64,000 nucleotides of DNA from Caenimonas soli (GCF_013155545.1 NZ_JABJVV010000022.1:1-64000); one strand, 5' to 3'. Shown: positions 1 to 9,596, counted from the stretch's first letter. Program-made: numbers and translations. The notes: generated by a model not told the origin, from the letters alone.

Positions 1-1395
1 TCGGACGATCCGACGGCTGTCAGCGCCAGCCGCACCATTCAATGGACTGTGACCGATGCCAACTCGGACGGCGCGGGCGCTGCCACGAGCGCGGCGGGCA
101 CTTCAACCATCAATGTGACGGCGGTCAACGACGCGCCGGTGCTGACGGACCTGGGCGGCACGCTGGCGTACACGGAGAATGGCGCGGCGGCAGCGATCGA
201 CAGCGCGATCACGCTGACTGATGTCGACGACACGCAAATGGCTTCGGCCACGGTGACAATCAGTGCCGGCTTCACCGCCGGCGACGTGCTGGGCACGGGC
301 GACCTGACCGGCACGGGCATCACCGCTAGCTACAACGCGAGCACCGGCGTGCTCACGCTCAGCGGTGTGGCCAGCAAGGCGACCTACGAGGCGGCTCTGG
401 AGTCGGTGACCTACCACAGCACGTCGGAGGACCCGACAGCCGTCAGCGCCAGCCGCACCATTCAATGGACCGTGACCGATGCCAACTCGGACGGCGCGGG
501 CGCTGCCACGAGCGCGGCAGGCACCTCGACCATCAATGTGACGGCGGTCAACGACGCGCCGGTGCTCGCGGGACTGGGCGGCACGCTGGCGTACACGGAG
601 AATGGCGCGGCGGCAGCGATCGACAGCGCGATCACGCTGACTGATGTCGACGACACGCAAATGGCTTCGGCCACGGTGACAATCAGTGCCGGCTTCACCG
701 CCGGCGACGTGCTGGGCACGGGCGACCTGACCGGCACGGGCATCACCGCTAGCTACAACGCGAGCACTGGCGTGCTCACGCTCAGCGGTGTGGCCAGCAA
801 GGCGACCTACGAGGCGGCTCTGGAGTCGGTGACCTACCACAGCACCTCGGACGATCCGACCGCCGTCAGCGCCAGCCGCACCATTCAATGGACCGTGACC
901 GATGCCAACTCGGACGGCGCGGGCGCTGCCACGAGCGCGGCGGGCACTTCAACCATCAATGTGACGGCGGTCAACGACGCGCCGGTGCTGACGGACCTGG
1001 GCGGCACGCTGGCGTATACAGAAAACGCTGCGGCCAGCGTGATCGACGGCACGATCACCCTGGCCGACGCGGACGACACGCAGATGGTCTCGGCCACGGT
1101 GACGATCAGCGCCGGCTTCACCGCCGGCGACGTGCTGGGCTTCACCAACACTGCCTCCATCACCGGCAGCTACAACGCGAGCACTGGCGTACTCACGCTC
1201 ACAGGCCTGGCCACCACGGCGGCCTACGAGGCGGCCTTGGAGTCAGTGACCTACCACAGCACTTCGGACGACCCGACCGCCGTCAGCGCCAGCCGCACCA
1301 TTGAGTGGAAGGTGACCGACGCCAACTCGGACGGCGCAGGCGCTACCACGAGCGCGGCAGGCACCTCGACCATCAATGTGACGGCGGTCAACGAC
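1..1395 (+). repeat. Tandem 423-bp coding repeats in the adhesin
   Basis: The same sequence recurs with a period of 423 bases, with equivalent points at 1, 424 and 847. The next step is 417 bases (1264), because the third full unit lacks two codons in its GTGDLTGTG segment. The first two full units are nearly identical at DNA level, including silent positions, which indicates recent duplication or gene conversion. Confidence 0.92.
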
Positions 1396-3924
1396 GCGCC
1401 GACGCTCACCACGATGGCCGCACCGGTGGACACCGTGAATGAAGACACGCAGGTGGAGGTCACGTTTGCCGAGATCGCGGCGCAGGGTGACGAAGCGGAC
1501 GTCGATGGCACGGTGACCGCGTTCGTGGTCAAGGCCGTGAGCAGCGGCACGCTGCTGATCGGCACCAGCGCGGGGACGGCGACGGCGTGGGCGGCGGGCA
1601 GCAACGACACGGTCGATGCGACGCAAAAAGCGTACTGGACCGGTGCGGCCAATGCCAACGGCACGCTCAATGCGTTCACGGTGGTGGCAAAAGACAACGG
1701 CGGGCTGGAGTCGGCCACGCCGGTGCAGGTGCAGGTGAGCGTGACGGCGGTCAACGATGCGCCGGTGCTGGCGGGCGATCTGGCGGCGACGGTTAATGAG
1801 GGAGCGAGCAACACGATCACCACGACGGATCTGAACTACACCGATCCGGACGACAACGCGGCGGGTGTGACCTTCACGGTCACCGACCAGATCAACGGCA
1901 CGTTGAAGGTCGGCGGCGTTGCGGCCACCTCGTTCACCGGAACGCAACTGGTGGCTGGCGACGTGACGTTCCTGCACGACGGCAGCGAGACGCTGACGGC
2001 CTCGTTCAAGGTGTCGGTGGAAGACGGCAACGAGGACGCTTCGACGCCCACGCAGAGCACCTTCAACTTCACGGTGAACCCGGTCAACGACGCGCCGGTG
2101 CTGACGGGCGACCTGGCGGCGACGGTGGACGAGGGCGCGAGCTACACGATCACCACGACGGATCTGAACTACACCGATCCGGACGACAACGCGGCGGGGG
2201 TGACCTTCACGGTCACCGACCAGGTCAACGGCACGGTGAAGGTGGGCGGCGTTGCGGCCACCTCGTTCACCGGCACGCAGCTGGCCGCTGGCGACGTGAC
2301 GTTCCTGCACGACGGCAGCGAGACGCTGGCGGCCTCGTTCAAGGTGTCGGTGGAAGACGGCAACGAGGACGCTTCGACGCCCACGCAGAGCACCTTCAAC
2401 TTCACGGTGAACCCGGTCAACGACGCGCCGGTGCTGACGGGCGACCTGGCGGCGACGGTGGACGAGGGCGCGAGCTACACGATCACCACGACGGATCTGA
2501 ACTACACCGATCCGGACGACAACGCGGCGGGTGTGACCTTCACGGTCACCGACCAGATCAACGGCACGTTGAAGGTCGGCGGCGTTGCGGCCACCTCGTT
2601 CACCGGAACGCAACTGGCGGCTGGCGACGTGACGTTCCTGCACGACGGCAGCGAGACGCTGACGGCCTCGTTCAAGGTGTCGGTGGAAGACGGCAACGAG
2701 GACGCTTCGACGCCCACGCAGAGCACCTTCAACTTCACGGTGAACCCGGTCAACGACGCGCCGGTGGCGGTGGCCGATACGGTCGTCACCAACGTGGCGC
2801 TCGGAACCTCGTACGTCATCCCGGGCAAAGCACTGCTGGCGAACGACACCGATGCCGATAGCGGTCCGTCGCTGCTCAGCATTGCCAGCGTGTCCAACCC
2901 CGCCGCGCCTTCCGACACTGTCAGCCTGTCGACCGGAAACGTGACCTACACCGACAACACGCCGGCGGGCGGGTCGTTCAAGTACACGGTATCCGACGGC
3001 ACGAACACCAGCGCTGCCGGCGACGTGTCGATCGCCCGGCAGGCGTCGGCGACGTTCGTTGGAACCACAGCCAACGAGATTTTCGTGGGGAGTTCCAGCA
3101 ACAACGAGGTCTACCAGTTCGATGCAACGGCAGCCGGAGGTTTCGGCCGAGACGCGATCCGTGACATGGGTGGAAACGGCGAAGAAATCCAGATCATCAC
3201 CAGCAGCCCACTCAACAGCACCAGCATCGCTTCCTTGAATTTCGAGCGCGTCGGGGACGATCTGATTGTCAGCGTCAATGCTTCCCAGATCACCGTGTAT
3301 GACCAGTACGTCGCGGCGAACTCCCTGTCGACAATCCAGTTCACCAATGGCGGCACCGCCTACGGTTATCAACTGAACACCACCGGCTACCGTCTCAGCA
3401 TCGACGCGAGCAGTCCGCTGGACGGAACCAACCAGGAGGACATGATCGCCGGAACGTCGTCGCTTACCGGGGAGACACTGAACGGCCAGAACCAGAACGA
3501 CTTGCTTTTCGGCAACGCGGGCAATGACACTCTAGATGGCGGCACAGGCAATGACTTGCTCGTCGGTGGCGGGGGTAACGACACCTTCGTCTTCGATACG
3601 ACACTCAATGCTTCAACCAACGTCGATCGAATTGCGGACCTTCAGGCCGATGGAACGGACAAGATCCACCTGGACGAGTCGATATTCGCCGCCTTCGCGA
3701 CTCCCCCGGCTGGTGGGGCGCCGCTTGCAGCCGCGAATTTCGCTGCCAATGCGGGCGGTGTGGCCGGTGACGCCAACGACTTCATTCTGTATGACACCAG
3801 TACCGGAAATCTGTATTACGACGCTGATGGCAACGGTGGCGGTGCCAGGGTTCTCTTTGCAATCTTGTACCTGCCGGACGTGACGGGGACGGTCGACAAC
3901 ACCGATTTCGTCGTCATCCCCTGA
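1..3924 (+). CDS. Giant RTX adhesin / type I secretion substrate, 3' part
   Basis: The frame is open from the left edge, so the N-terminus lies outside the window; 1,307 residues are visible. The protein begins with three copies plus a partial copy of a 141-residue VNDAPV-type (cadherin/VCBS-like) repeat. A single unrelated repeat follows at about residues 466-585, then three 111-residue repeats that resemble the CSPG/cadherin-like family, each containing an FLHDGSE motif. Next come an Ig-like domain (about 920-1010) and RTX nonapeptides (GNAGNDTLDGG, GTGNDLLVGG) near residues 1171-1198. The C-terminus ends in a hydrophobic DFVVIP tail typical of type I secretion substrates. Secretion ATPase and adaptor genes start 27 bases downstream, which fits a secreted calcium-binding surface adhesin. 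Family-level assignment is firm; the adhesive role is inferred. Confidence 0.88.
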   Translation, partial: SDDPTAVSASRTIQWTVTDANSDGAGAATSAAGTSTINVTAVNDAPVLTDLGGTLAYTENGAAAAIDSAITLTDVDDTQMASATVTISAGFTAGDVLGTGDLTGTGITASYNASTGVLTLSGVASKATYEAALESVTYHSTSEDPTAVSASRTIQWTVTDANSDGAGAATSAAGTSTINVTAVNDAPVLAGLGGTLAYTENGAAAAIDSAITLTDVDDTQMASATVTISAGFTAGDVLGTGDLTGTGITASYNASTGVLTLSGVASKATYEAALESVTYHSTSDDPTAVSASRTIQWTVTDANSDGAGAATSAAGTSTINVTAVNDAPVLTDLGGTLAYTENAAASVIDGTITLADADDTQMVSATVTISAGFTAGDVLGFTNTASITGSYNASTGVLTLTGLATTAAYEAALESVTYHSTSDDPTAVSASRTIEWKVTDANSDGAGATTSAAGTSTINVTAVNDAPTLTTMAAPVDTVNEDTQVEVTFAEIAAQGDEADVDGTVTAFVVKAVSSGTLLIGTSAGTATAWAAGSNDTVDATQKAYWTGAANANGTLNAFTVVAKDNGGLESATPVQVQVSVTAVNDAPVLAGDLAATVNEGASNTITTTDLNYTDPDDNAAGVTFTVTDQINGTLKVGGVAATSFTGTQLVAGDVTFLHDGSETLTASFKVSVEDGNEDASTPTQSTFNFTVNPVNDAPVLTGDLAATVDEGASYTITTTDLNYTDPDDNAAGVTFTVTDQVNGTVKVGGVAATSFTGTQLAAGDVTFLHDGSETLAASFKVSVEDGNEDASTPTQSTFNFTVNPVNDAPVLTGDLAATVDEGASYTITTTDLNYTDPDDNAAGVTFTVTDQINGTLKVGGVAATSFTGTQLAAGDVTFLHDGSETLTASFKVSVEDGNEDASTPTQSTFNFTVNPVNDAPVAVADTVVTNVALGTSYVIPGKALLANDTDADSGPSLLSIASVSNPAAPSDTVSLSTGNVTYTDNTPAGGSFKYTVSDGTNTSAAGDVSIARQASATFVGTTANEIFVGSSSNNEVYQFDATAAGGFGRDAIRDMGGNGEEIQIITSSPLNSTSIASLNFERVGDDLIVSVNASQITVYDQYVAANSLSTIQFTNGGTAYGYQLNTTGYRLSIDASSPLDGTNQEDMIAGTSSLTGETLNGQNQNDLLFGNAGNDTLDGGTGNDLLVGGGGNDTFVFDTTLNASTNVDRIADLQADGTDKIHLDESIFAAFATPPAGGAPLAAANFAANAGGVAGDANDFILYDTSTGNLYYDADGNGGGARVLFAILYLPDVTGTVDNTDFVVIP
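1768..2766 (+). repeat. Three tandem 333-bp coding repeats in the adhesin
   Basis: Units start at 1768, 2101 and 2434. Units one and three share several synonymous choices (INGTLKV, GGAACGCAACTG) that differ in unit two (VNGTVKV, GGCACGCAGCTG). The copies are therefore mosaic rather than a simple series. Confidence 0.92.
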
Positions 3925-3950
3925 GCTCTCGCGAATCTTCGGGCTTTTTC

Positions 3951-5666
3951 ATGATCGCATTGCTCCAACTCCTCAAGCGCCCGCTGCTCCATGTTGCGGG
4001 CTTCTCCTTCTTCGTGAACCTCTTGCTGTTGGCGCCGGCGCTGTTCATGCTGCAGGTCTTCGACCGCGTGCTGACCAGCCAGAGCCAGGCGACGTTGCTG
4101 GTGCTGCTGCTCGGCATGGCGGTGGCGCTCGGCCTGATGTTGCTGCTGGACTATCTGCGAAGTCGCCTGCAGGGGGTCGTCGGCAACCTGATCGCGGAGC
4201 AGCTTTCGCCGATCGTGGCCAAGGTCATGCTGGCCAGTTCCGCGCGTCGGACCGAGCGCGTGCCGTCTGAGGGCCTACGGGACGTCGCGGCGCTGCGCAA
4301 CCTGTTTTCCGCCCAGGGCCTGCTGGCGCTGTTCGACATGCCCTGGGCAATCATCTACGTGGCCGTGATCTGGCTAGCGCACCCTTTGTTGGGGATAGCG
4401 GCGGCCGCCGCGTCGTTGCTGATGCTCGTCCTGGCGCTGGTGAACGACCGCATCACGCGCCGAGAGATCGAAGCGCTGCAGAAGGAGGCGGCGGTGGCCA
4501 CGCGCTATCTCGAATCCTCGATGCAGAACGCCGAGGTGGTGCAATCCCTGGGCATGGGCGAGGCGCTGTTGGGACGCTGGCGGGATCTCAACGCCAGGGT
4601 CACCGCGCTGCAGGGCCCGACCGCGCGCAAGTCCGTGGCGATGGCCGCCCTGACGCGTGCCACCCGCCAGGCGGTTCAGGTGGCGATGCAGGCGCTCGGC
4701 GCCTACCTGGTCATCAGCGGTGATGGCACGCCCGGCATCCTCGTCGCCGCCACGATCCTGCTCGGGCGCGCCCTGGCTCCGGTGGAGCAGGTGGTGGGCG
4801 GCTGGCGAGTGCTGGCCGAAGGGCGCGCCGCTTTCTCACGGCTGTCCGAGCTGCTCGACATGGCCGCGCGCGAGCCCGAACGGATGACCCTGCCGCCGCC
4901 GAGCGGCAGGCTGCAGGCACAGGGCTTGGTGTACCGGGCGCCGCAGAGTGAGCGGTTGATCCTGGCCGGGGTATCGCTCAGTCTCGAGCCCGGCGAGTCG
5001 TTGGCCATCGTTGGCGCCAGCGGCGCCGGCAAGTCCACACTGCTGCGCCTGCTCACCGGCCTGTGGAAGCCTACGGCCGGCGTCGTGCGGCTGGATCACG
5101 TGGATGTGGCGCAATGGCCGCGGGCGCAGCTTGGCCCCTGGCTCGGTTATGTGCCGCAAGATGTGGAGTTGTTCGCGGGTACGGTCGCGGAGAACATAGC
5201 GCGTCTGGGCGTGGTGGATTCGGAGATGGTGGTGCGGGCGGCCCGGCGGGCCGGCGTGCACGAGTTGATCCTTGCGCTGCCGGGCGGCTACGACACGCCC
5301 GTCGATGCCATGGGGACCATGCTCTCGCCTGGGCAGCGCCAGCGGATCGCGCTGGCCCGGGCGCTATATGGCGATCCCAAGTTGCTTGTGCTCGATGAGC
5401 CCAATTCCAACCTCGACGGGGCCGGCGAGCTGGCGCTGGGCGAGGCGCTGAAATCTCTCAAGGGGCACGTAACGGTCATCGTCGTCACCCACCGCAACAC
5501 GTTGGTACAGCACATGGACAAGATGCTGGTGCTGGAAGCCGGCCGTGTGCAGGAGTACGGCAGCGCGGCCGAGGTCAGGCAAGCGATGCAGCGGTCGGCC
5601 CAAAAGGCGGTCGGCGGGCAATTGGTGGCGATACCGCGGGCGCCGCGCGAGGCAGCAGCATCATGA
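3951..5666 (+). CDS. Type I secretion system permease/ATPase (PrtD/HlyB-like)
   Basis: The 571-residue half-transporter exports the upstream RTX protein across both membranes together with the adaptor encoded next. The N-terminal part is a transmembrane domain with hydrophobic segments within about residues 10-280. There is no C39 peptidase-like extension, as in the PrtD subfamily. The nucleotide-binding domain has Walker A GASGAGKST near residue 355, signature LSPGQRQR near 458 and Walker B LLVLDEP near 480. Its start lies 27 bases after the adhesin stop, without a clear Shine-Dalgarno sequence and directly after a short U-tract. Its stop overlaps the adaptor start by four bases (ATGA). No outer-membrane TolC-type gene is present in the window. 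Confidence 0.93.
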   Translation: MIALLQLLKRPLLHVAGFSFFVNLLLLAPALFMLQVFDRVLTSQSQATLLVLLLGMAVALGLMLLLDYLRSRLQGVVGNLIAEQLSPIVAKVMLASSARRTERVPSEGLRDVAALRNLFSAQGLLALFDMPWAIIYVAVIWLAHPLLGIAAAAASLLMLVLALVNDRITRREIEALQKEAAVATRYLESSMQNAEVVQSLGMGEALLGRWRDLNARVTALQGPTARKSVAMAALTRATRQAVQVAMQALGAYLVISGDGTPGILVAATILLGRALAPVEQVVGGWRVLAEGRAAFSRLSELLDMAAREPERMTLPPPSGRLQAQGLVYRAPQSERLILAGVSLSLEPGESLAIVGASGAGKSTLLRLLTGLWKPTAGVVRLDHVDVAQWPRAQLGPWLGYVPQDVELFAGTVAENIARLGVVDSEMVVRAARRAGVHELILALPGGYDTPVDAMGTMLSPGQRQRIALARALYGDPKLLVLDEPNSNLDGAGELALGEALKSLKGHVTVIVVTHRNTLVQHMDKMLVLEAGRVQEYGSAAEVRQAMQRSAQKAVGGQLVAIPRAPREAAAS

Positions 5667-7000
5667 ACAACTTCGTCGGCGCTGTGGCGGCAAACGATCC
5701 GGTGGCACCGCATCTGGCCGAAGCCGTCCGGCTGACCCGTTGGGGCATGGCGGTGCTCTTGTGCGGCTTGTTGCCGGTGCTGGCCTGGCTGTCGTTCGCG
5801 CCGCTGTCGTCTGCGGTGGTGGCGCAGGCGTACGTCAAGGTGGACCTGAATCGACGGCCGGTGCAGCATGCCGAAGGTGGCACGGTGCGCGAGGTGCTGG
5901 TGCGCGACGGCCAGCGGGTGCGCCAGGGAGAGCCGTTGCTGATTCTGGGAGACGTGTCCGTCGATGCCGACAGGAATCGGCTCGACTACCGTGTCCGCTC
6001 CGAGGGGGCCAGCCTGGCGCGGCTCGACGCCGAGCAAACCCTGGCACGCGCGATCGTATTTCCGCCAGAGCTTGTCGAGGGAGCGAAGAACGACCCGCGC
6101 CTGGCAGGGCAGATGGACAAGGAGCGGGCCTTGTTCGGCGCGCGGCGCGATGCGTTGCAGGGACAGGTGCGGCTGCTGCAGGTTCAGCGCGAAAAAGTGG
6201 CGGAAGAGATCGTGGCGCTGCGGGCGCAGATTGCGCAGGCAGTCGAATCCGCCGCATTCCAGAAAACCGAACTCGAAACCAACCGCCGGCTGCTCAAGGA
6301 CGGCTTCATCTCGGCCACCCGCATCGCCCAGCTGGAAGGCACCGTGGCCGACTACGGCGTGAAGATCGGGGAGCGCCGTTCGGAACTGGCGCGGGCACAG
6401 CAGCGGATGGTCGATGCGGACCTGCGGATACGTTCGCTGGAAAGCGACTACCGCCAGCAGGCCAGCGACCAGCTCAAGGTCACGGCTGCGCGGCTCTCCG
6501 AGATCGAGCAGGAGCGCCGCAAGTCGGTCGATGCGTCGGCGCGCCAGGTGATCCTGGCGCCAGCTACCGGCGAGGTCATCGACCTGAAATATTCAACGCC
6601 CGGTTCGGTCATTCCACCTCGCGAAACCATTGCCGACATCGTGCCGGTCGACTCCCGGTTGCTGACGGAGGCGCGCATTCGCACCGAAGACATCAACCGG
6701 ATCCAACGCGGCCAGCCCGCGGACATCCGGTTCACCGCTTTCAAGTACCGCACGACACAACTCGTCCATGGCAAGGTGGTCTACATTTCGGCGGACCGGC
6801 TGGTCGACCGTGCAAACAATGTCCCGTACTACTCCGTCCTGGTTGAAGCAGATCCCGTGTCGCTGGCCGCGGCGGGAGACCTGAAGCTGCTGGCGGGCAT
6901 GCCGGCCGAGGTGTACATCCTCGGTGAGGAGCGAACGCCCCTGCAATACCTGATCGAGCCGATCAGCCAGGTATTGCGCCGCGCCGGGCGCGAGCGCTGA
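5663..7000 (+). CDS. HlyD/PrtE-family type I secretion periplasmic adaptor
   Basis: The 445-residue membrane fusion protein has a short cytoplasmic N-terminus, one transmembrane helix at about residues 30-48, and a biotinyl/lipoyl-like segment starting at RRPVQHAEGG. A long coiled coil spans about 100-300, and a beta-barrel region follows with the VVYISADRL and LLAGMPAEV signatures of the HlyD family. It should bridge the inner-membrane ATPase and an outer-membrane channel. It is translationally coupled to the ATPase gene through an ATGA overlap. The next gene is on the opposite strand, so the secretion operon ends here. Confidence 0.93.
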   Translation: MNNFVGAVAANDPVAPHLAEAVRLTRWGMAVLLCGLLPVLAWLSFAPLSSAVVAQAYVKVDLNRRPVQHAEGGTVREVLVRDGQRVRQGEPLLILGDVSVDADRNRLDYRVRSEGASLARLDAEQTLARAIVFPPELVEGAKNDPRLAGQMDKERALFGARRDALQGQVRLLQVQREKVAEEIVALRAQIAQAVESAAFQKTELETNRRLLKDGFISATRIAQLEGTVADYGVKIGERRSELARAQQRMVDADLRIRSLESDYRQQASDQLKVTAARLSEIEQERRKSVDASARQVILAPATGEVIDLKYSTPGSVIPPRETIADIVPVDSRLLTEARIRTEDINRIQRGQPADIRFTAFKYRTTQLVHGKVVYISADRLVDRANNVPYYSVLVEADPVSLAAAGDLKLLAGMPAEVYILGEERTPLQYLIEPISQVLRRAGRER

Positions 7001-7008
7001 CCCGCGCG

Positions 7009-8010
7009 TCACACCACCAGCGGTGGCTCGGCCATGGCCTCGATCTGTTCTTCCAGCATCTGCACCTGGCCCTGCCAGTAGTCGCTGGAGCCGAACCAGG
7101 GGAAATTGATCGGGAAGATCGGGTCGGCCCAGCGCCGTGCCAGCCATGCGCTGTAGTGGATCAGCCTCAGCGTGCGCAGCGGCTCGATCAGGGCCAGCTC
7201 TTCGCGGTTGAACTCTCGGAACATCTCGTAGCCGTCCACCAGCGGGCCCAGCTGCTTCTGGCGCTGGCCGCGATCGCCCGACAGCAGCATCCAGAAGTCC
7301 TGCACCGCGGGCCCGGTGCGCGCGTCGTCCAGGTCCACGAAATGCGGGCCCTGGTCGGGCACCCACAGGATGTTGCCGGGATGGCAATCGCCGTGCAGGC
7401 GGATCATCGAGATGCCGCTGTCCCGCCGTTCGCCCAACGCAGTGTCGGCGATCATGCGCAAGGCCTCGTCGCACTGTCTTTCCCAGGCAGACTGGACATC
7501 GAGCGGAATCATCTGGTGCTCCAGCAACCACGTGCGCGGCTCCAGGCCGAAGGTCTGCATATCGAGCGCGGGCCTGCTGACAAACGGCCGGGCCTTGCCC
7601 GTCATGTGGATGCGCGCAAGAAAGCGTCCGATCCATTCCAGCACTTCGGCGTCGTCCAGTTCGGGTGCACGGCCACCCCGGCGCGGGCTTACGCTGAATT
7701 CGAACCCGCCGAACGAATGCAAGGTCTTGCCGTTCAGGACCAGCGGGCCGACGGCGGGCACCTCGGCGGCCATCAGTTCGGCCGCGAAAGCGTGTTCCTC
7801 CAGGATCTGCGCCGTGTTCCATCGGCCGGGGCGGTAGAACTTGGCCACCACGGCGTCCAGTCCCTCGTGGGCTTCTTCGAGGTGGATCTGGTAGACGCGG
7901 TTCTCGTACGAGCTCAGCGCCAGCAGCCGGCCGTCGCCGTACAGGCCGACGCTGGCCATTGCGTCCAGCACCACGTCGGGCGTGAGCTGTTCATAGGGAT
8001 GGGATGACAT
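7009..8010 (-). CDS. srkA: Stress response kinase A (YihE/RdoA family)
   Basis: The 333-residue protein is a serine/threonine kinase of the aminoglycoside-phosphotransferase fold. In Enterobacteria SrkA protects against reactive-oxygen-linked death and envelope stress. Visible residues are a candidate ATP-binding lysine at 57 (VVAKFYRPG), the catalytic loop HGDCHPGN at 206-213 with Asp208, and the metal-binding Asp226 in DLDD. Length matches the family (about 328). It faces the secretion operon tail to tail, with eight bases between stops. DUF2855 lies 14 bases upstream on the same strand and may be co-transcribed. Confidence 0.92.
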   Translation of the reverse strand: MSSHPYEQLTPDVVLDAMASVGLYGDGRLLALSSYENRVYQIHLEEAHEGLDAVVAKFYRPGRWNTAQILEEHAFAAELMAAEVPAVGPLVLNGKTLHSFGGFEFSVSPRRGGRAPELDDAEVLEWIGRFLARIHMTGKARPFVSRPALDMQTFGLEPRTWLLEHQMIPLDVQSAWERQCDEALRMIADTALGERRDSGISMIRLHGDCHPGNILWVPDQGPHFVDLDDARTGPAVQDFWMLLSGDRGQRQKQLGPLVDGYEMFREFNREELALIEPLRTLRLIHYSAWLARRWADPIFPINFPWFGSSDYWQGQVQMLEEQIEAMAEPPLVV

Positions 8011-8024
8011 CCCTCATTGTCGCC

Positions 8025-9113
8025 CTAGCTCAATGACAGGATGTGCCCTTGGCGCGGATCACCCCGGCCCGCCAGTACCTGCGCATACACCGCCTGCGCC
8101 GCTTCCGGACCCTGGTGACGCTGTACCTGGAGCCAGGGCGCACTGTCGTTGCTGGCTTTGGCGCTGAACGCGCGCCAGGCCTGCACCAGCCGTTTCCCCA
8201 GTTCTGCGGGACCCCAGTCGGCTTGGCGCTTCTTCGCTTGAGCCGGTGCGAAGAACAGGGTCGGACGCGGCCCCGGCAAATCCTTGGCGCCGCCCAGCTG
8301 GTCCACGTGGGTGCCGCCAATCGAGCAGCTGTACTTGAGGTTGGCAAAGCGGCTGTGGATGCTGCGCCGCAGCTGCGCGTTGCCGGCGAAATCGGTATAG
8401 ACGCACGCGGTATCGGCAGGCAGTTGGTCGAGCTGGTCGTAGCTCAGCACGCGGCTGTAGCAGCCCAGGCTCTCGCAGAATGCGCGATTGTCCGGCGAAG
8501 TCAGGCCCACCACCTCGATGCCCGGCCGCTGGATGAGCTGGAAAGCCGTGCCGTAGGCGGTCTTGCTCGACGCGCTGGACAGCAGCACGGTGCGGGCGCC
8601 GAAGAAGTCGTTGTCCGCCAGGAAGTCGTCGATCAGCCAGGAGGTGATGAAGAGCGGCCGCAATATCGCCTGGGCGTCTTCGCTGCCCGGTGTATGGAAC
8701 GGGTCGGCGCTGCACCGCAGGTACTGGTTGTACAAGGCGTGCAGCTGGGCGCGATGCGGCGCCGCATCGCTGAAACCCGAAGCCGTGACGCGATCGGGTT
8801 GCAGCACGGCTTGATTGGACATCGGCCAGTAGCCGTAGAGTTTTTCGCCCACCGCCACGCCCGGATGCAGCGACTGCACCACGGTGGCGAAGCCCCACAC
8901 CGGCACGATCCCCCAGCCCTGCTCGCCGGTGGGATAGAACTGCCAGTAGTTCATCGCCTCGCCGAAGGCCGCGTAGGTGATGTTATTGGAGGTCAGCGCG
9001 AAGGAATCGACGCGCACACGGATCTGGCCGTCGGCCAGCGGGGCGTCCTCGCGGGTTTCGATGCGCGTGGTGCCCAGCTGGTCCTGGCGCACTAGGAGGG
9101 TGGTCGTGCTCAT
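8025..9113 (-). CDS. DUF2855 family protein
   Basis: The 362-residue protein belongs to DUF2855, whose members resemble the medium-chain dehydrogenase fold but have no assigned reaction. The central part (TVLLSSASSKTAYGTAFQL, about residue 180) looks like the start of a Rossmann-type nucleotide-binding segment. There is no zinc-binding cysteine cluster. The ATG start at 9113 gives a full-length N-terminus (MSTTTLLVRQDQLG). It lies just upstream of srkA on the same strand and downstream of the ohr terminator, so it probably has its own promoter in 9114-9126 or relies on read-through. Function is unknown. Confidence 0.8.
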   Translation of the reverse strand: MSTTTLLVRQDQLGTTRIETREDAPLADGQIRVRVDSFALTSNNITYAAFGEAMNYWQFYPTGEQGWGIVPVWGFATVVQSLHPGVAVGEKLYGYWPMSNQAVLQPDRVTASGFSDAAPHRAQLHALYNQYLRCSADPFHTPGSEDAQAILRPLFITSWLIDDFLADNDFFGARTVLLSSASSKTAYGTAFQLIQRPGIEVVGLTSPDNRAFCESLGCYSRVLSYDQLDQLPADTACVYTDFAGNAQLRRSIHSRFANLKYSCSIGGTHVDQLGGAKDLPGPRPTLFFAPAQAKKRQADWGPAELGKRLVQAWRAFSAKASNDSAPWLQVQRHQGPEAAQAVYAQVLAGRGDPRQGHILSLS

Positions 9114-9125
9114 GGGGGCACCCTA

Positions 9126-9161
9126 AACCAAACGGCCTGCCTGTTCAAGACAGGCAGGCCG
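9126..9161 (-). terminator. Rho-independent terminator after ohr
   Basis: A perfect 11-base stem (CGGCCTGCCTG and its complement at 9133-9143 and 9151-9161) encloses a 7-base loop. On the minus strand it is followed by TTTGGTTTAG. It lies 19 bases past the ohr stop and reads in the ohr direction. Confidence 0.85.
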
Positions 9162-9179
9162 CATCGGTGACAGCAGGCC

Positions 9180-9596
9180 TTACACCAGGTTGATCGCGAC
9201 GTTGATGTTGCCGCGGGTGGCGTTGGAGTACGGGCACACCTTGTGGGCGGTGTCCACCAGGGCCTGGGCGGCGGCGCGCTCCATGCCCGGCAGGCTCACG
9301 TTCAGGCGGGCAGCGATGCCGTAGGACTGGCCGACCGGTCCCAGGTCGACTTCGGCGTCCACCGCCACGTCGGCCGGCAGGGCGACCTTCATCTTGCCCG
9401 CAACCGCCTTCATGGCACCGATGAAGCAGGCGGAATAACCGGCCGCGAACAGCTGCTCGGGGTTGGTGCCGGTGCCGGGGGTGCCGGGGGGCGACAACTT
9501 GATGTCCAGGCGGCCATCGTCGGTGCGGGAGACGCCGTCGCGGCCACCGGTGGTGTGGGCTTTGGCGGTGTACAGCACTTTTTCGAGTTGGGTCAT
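9180..9596 (-). CDS. ohr: Organic hydroperoxide resistance protein
   Basis: The 138-residue Ohr/OsmC-family thiol peroxidase reduces organic hydroperoxides using dihydrolipoyl electrons. The catalytic cysteines are Cys57 (YSACFIG) and Cys121 (VCPYSNATRGN), and the active-site arginine is Arg19 (GGRDG). I chose the ATG at 9596 because the open frame upstream of it is non-homologous and overlaps ohrR; AAAGGAACC precedes this ATG as ribosome binding site. It follows ohrR by 59 bases with no obvious promoter of its own, so ohrR-ohr is probably one transcript ending at the terminator at 9126-9161. Confidence 0.95.
   Translation of the reverse strand: MTQLEKVLYTAKAHTTGGRDGVSRTDDGRLDIKLSPPGTPGTGTNPEQLFAAGYSACFIGAMKAVAGKMKVALPADVAVDAEVDLGPVGQSYGIAARLNVSLPGMERAAAQALVDTAHKVCPYSNATRGNINVAINLV

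Noticed and set aside
1..2766. Regular repeats that could suggest a repeat array such as CRISPR
   Set aside because: Periods of 423 and 333 bases are far too long, there are no unique spacers, and the repeats are in frame as protein domains.
1243..3372. 709-codon antisense frame under the adhesin repeats
   Set aside because: Its repeats are only the complement of the adhesin repeats and give Arg/Val/His-rich sequence without features.
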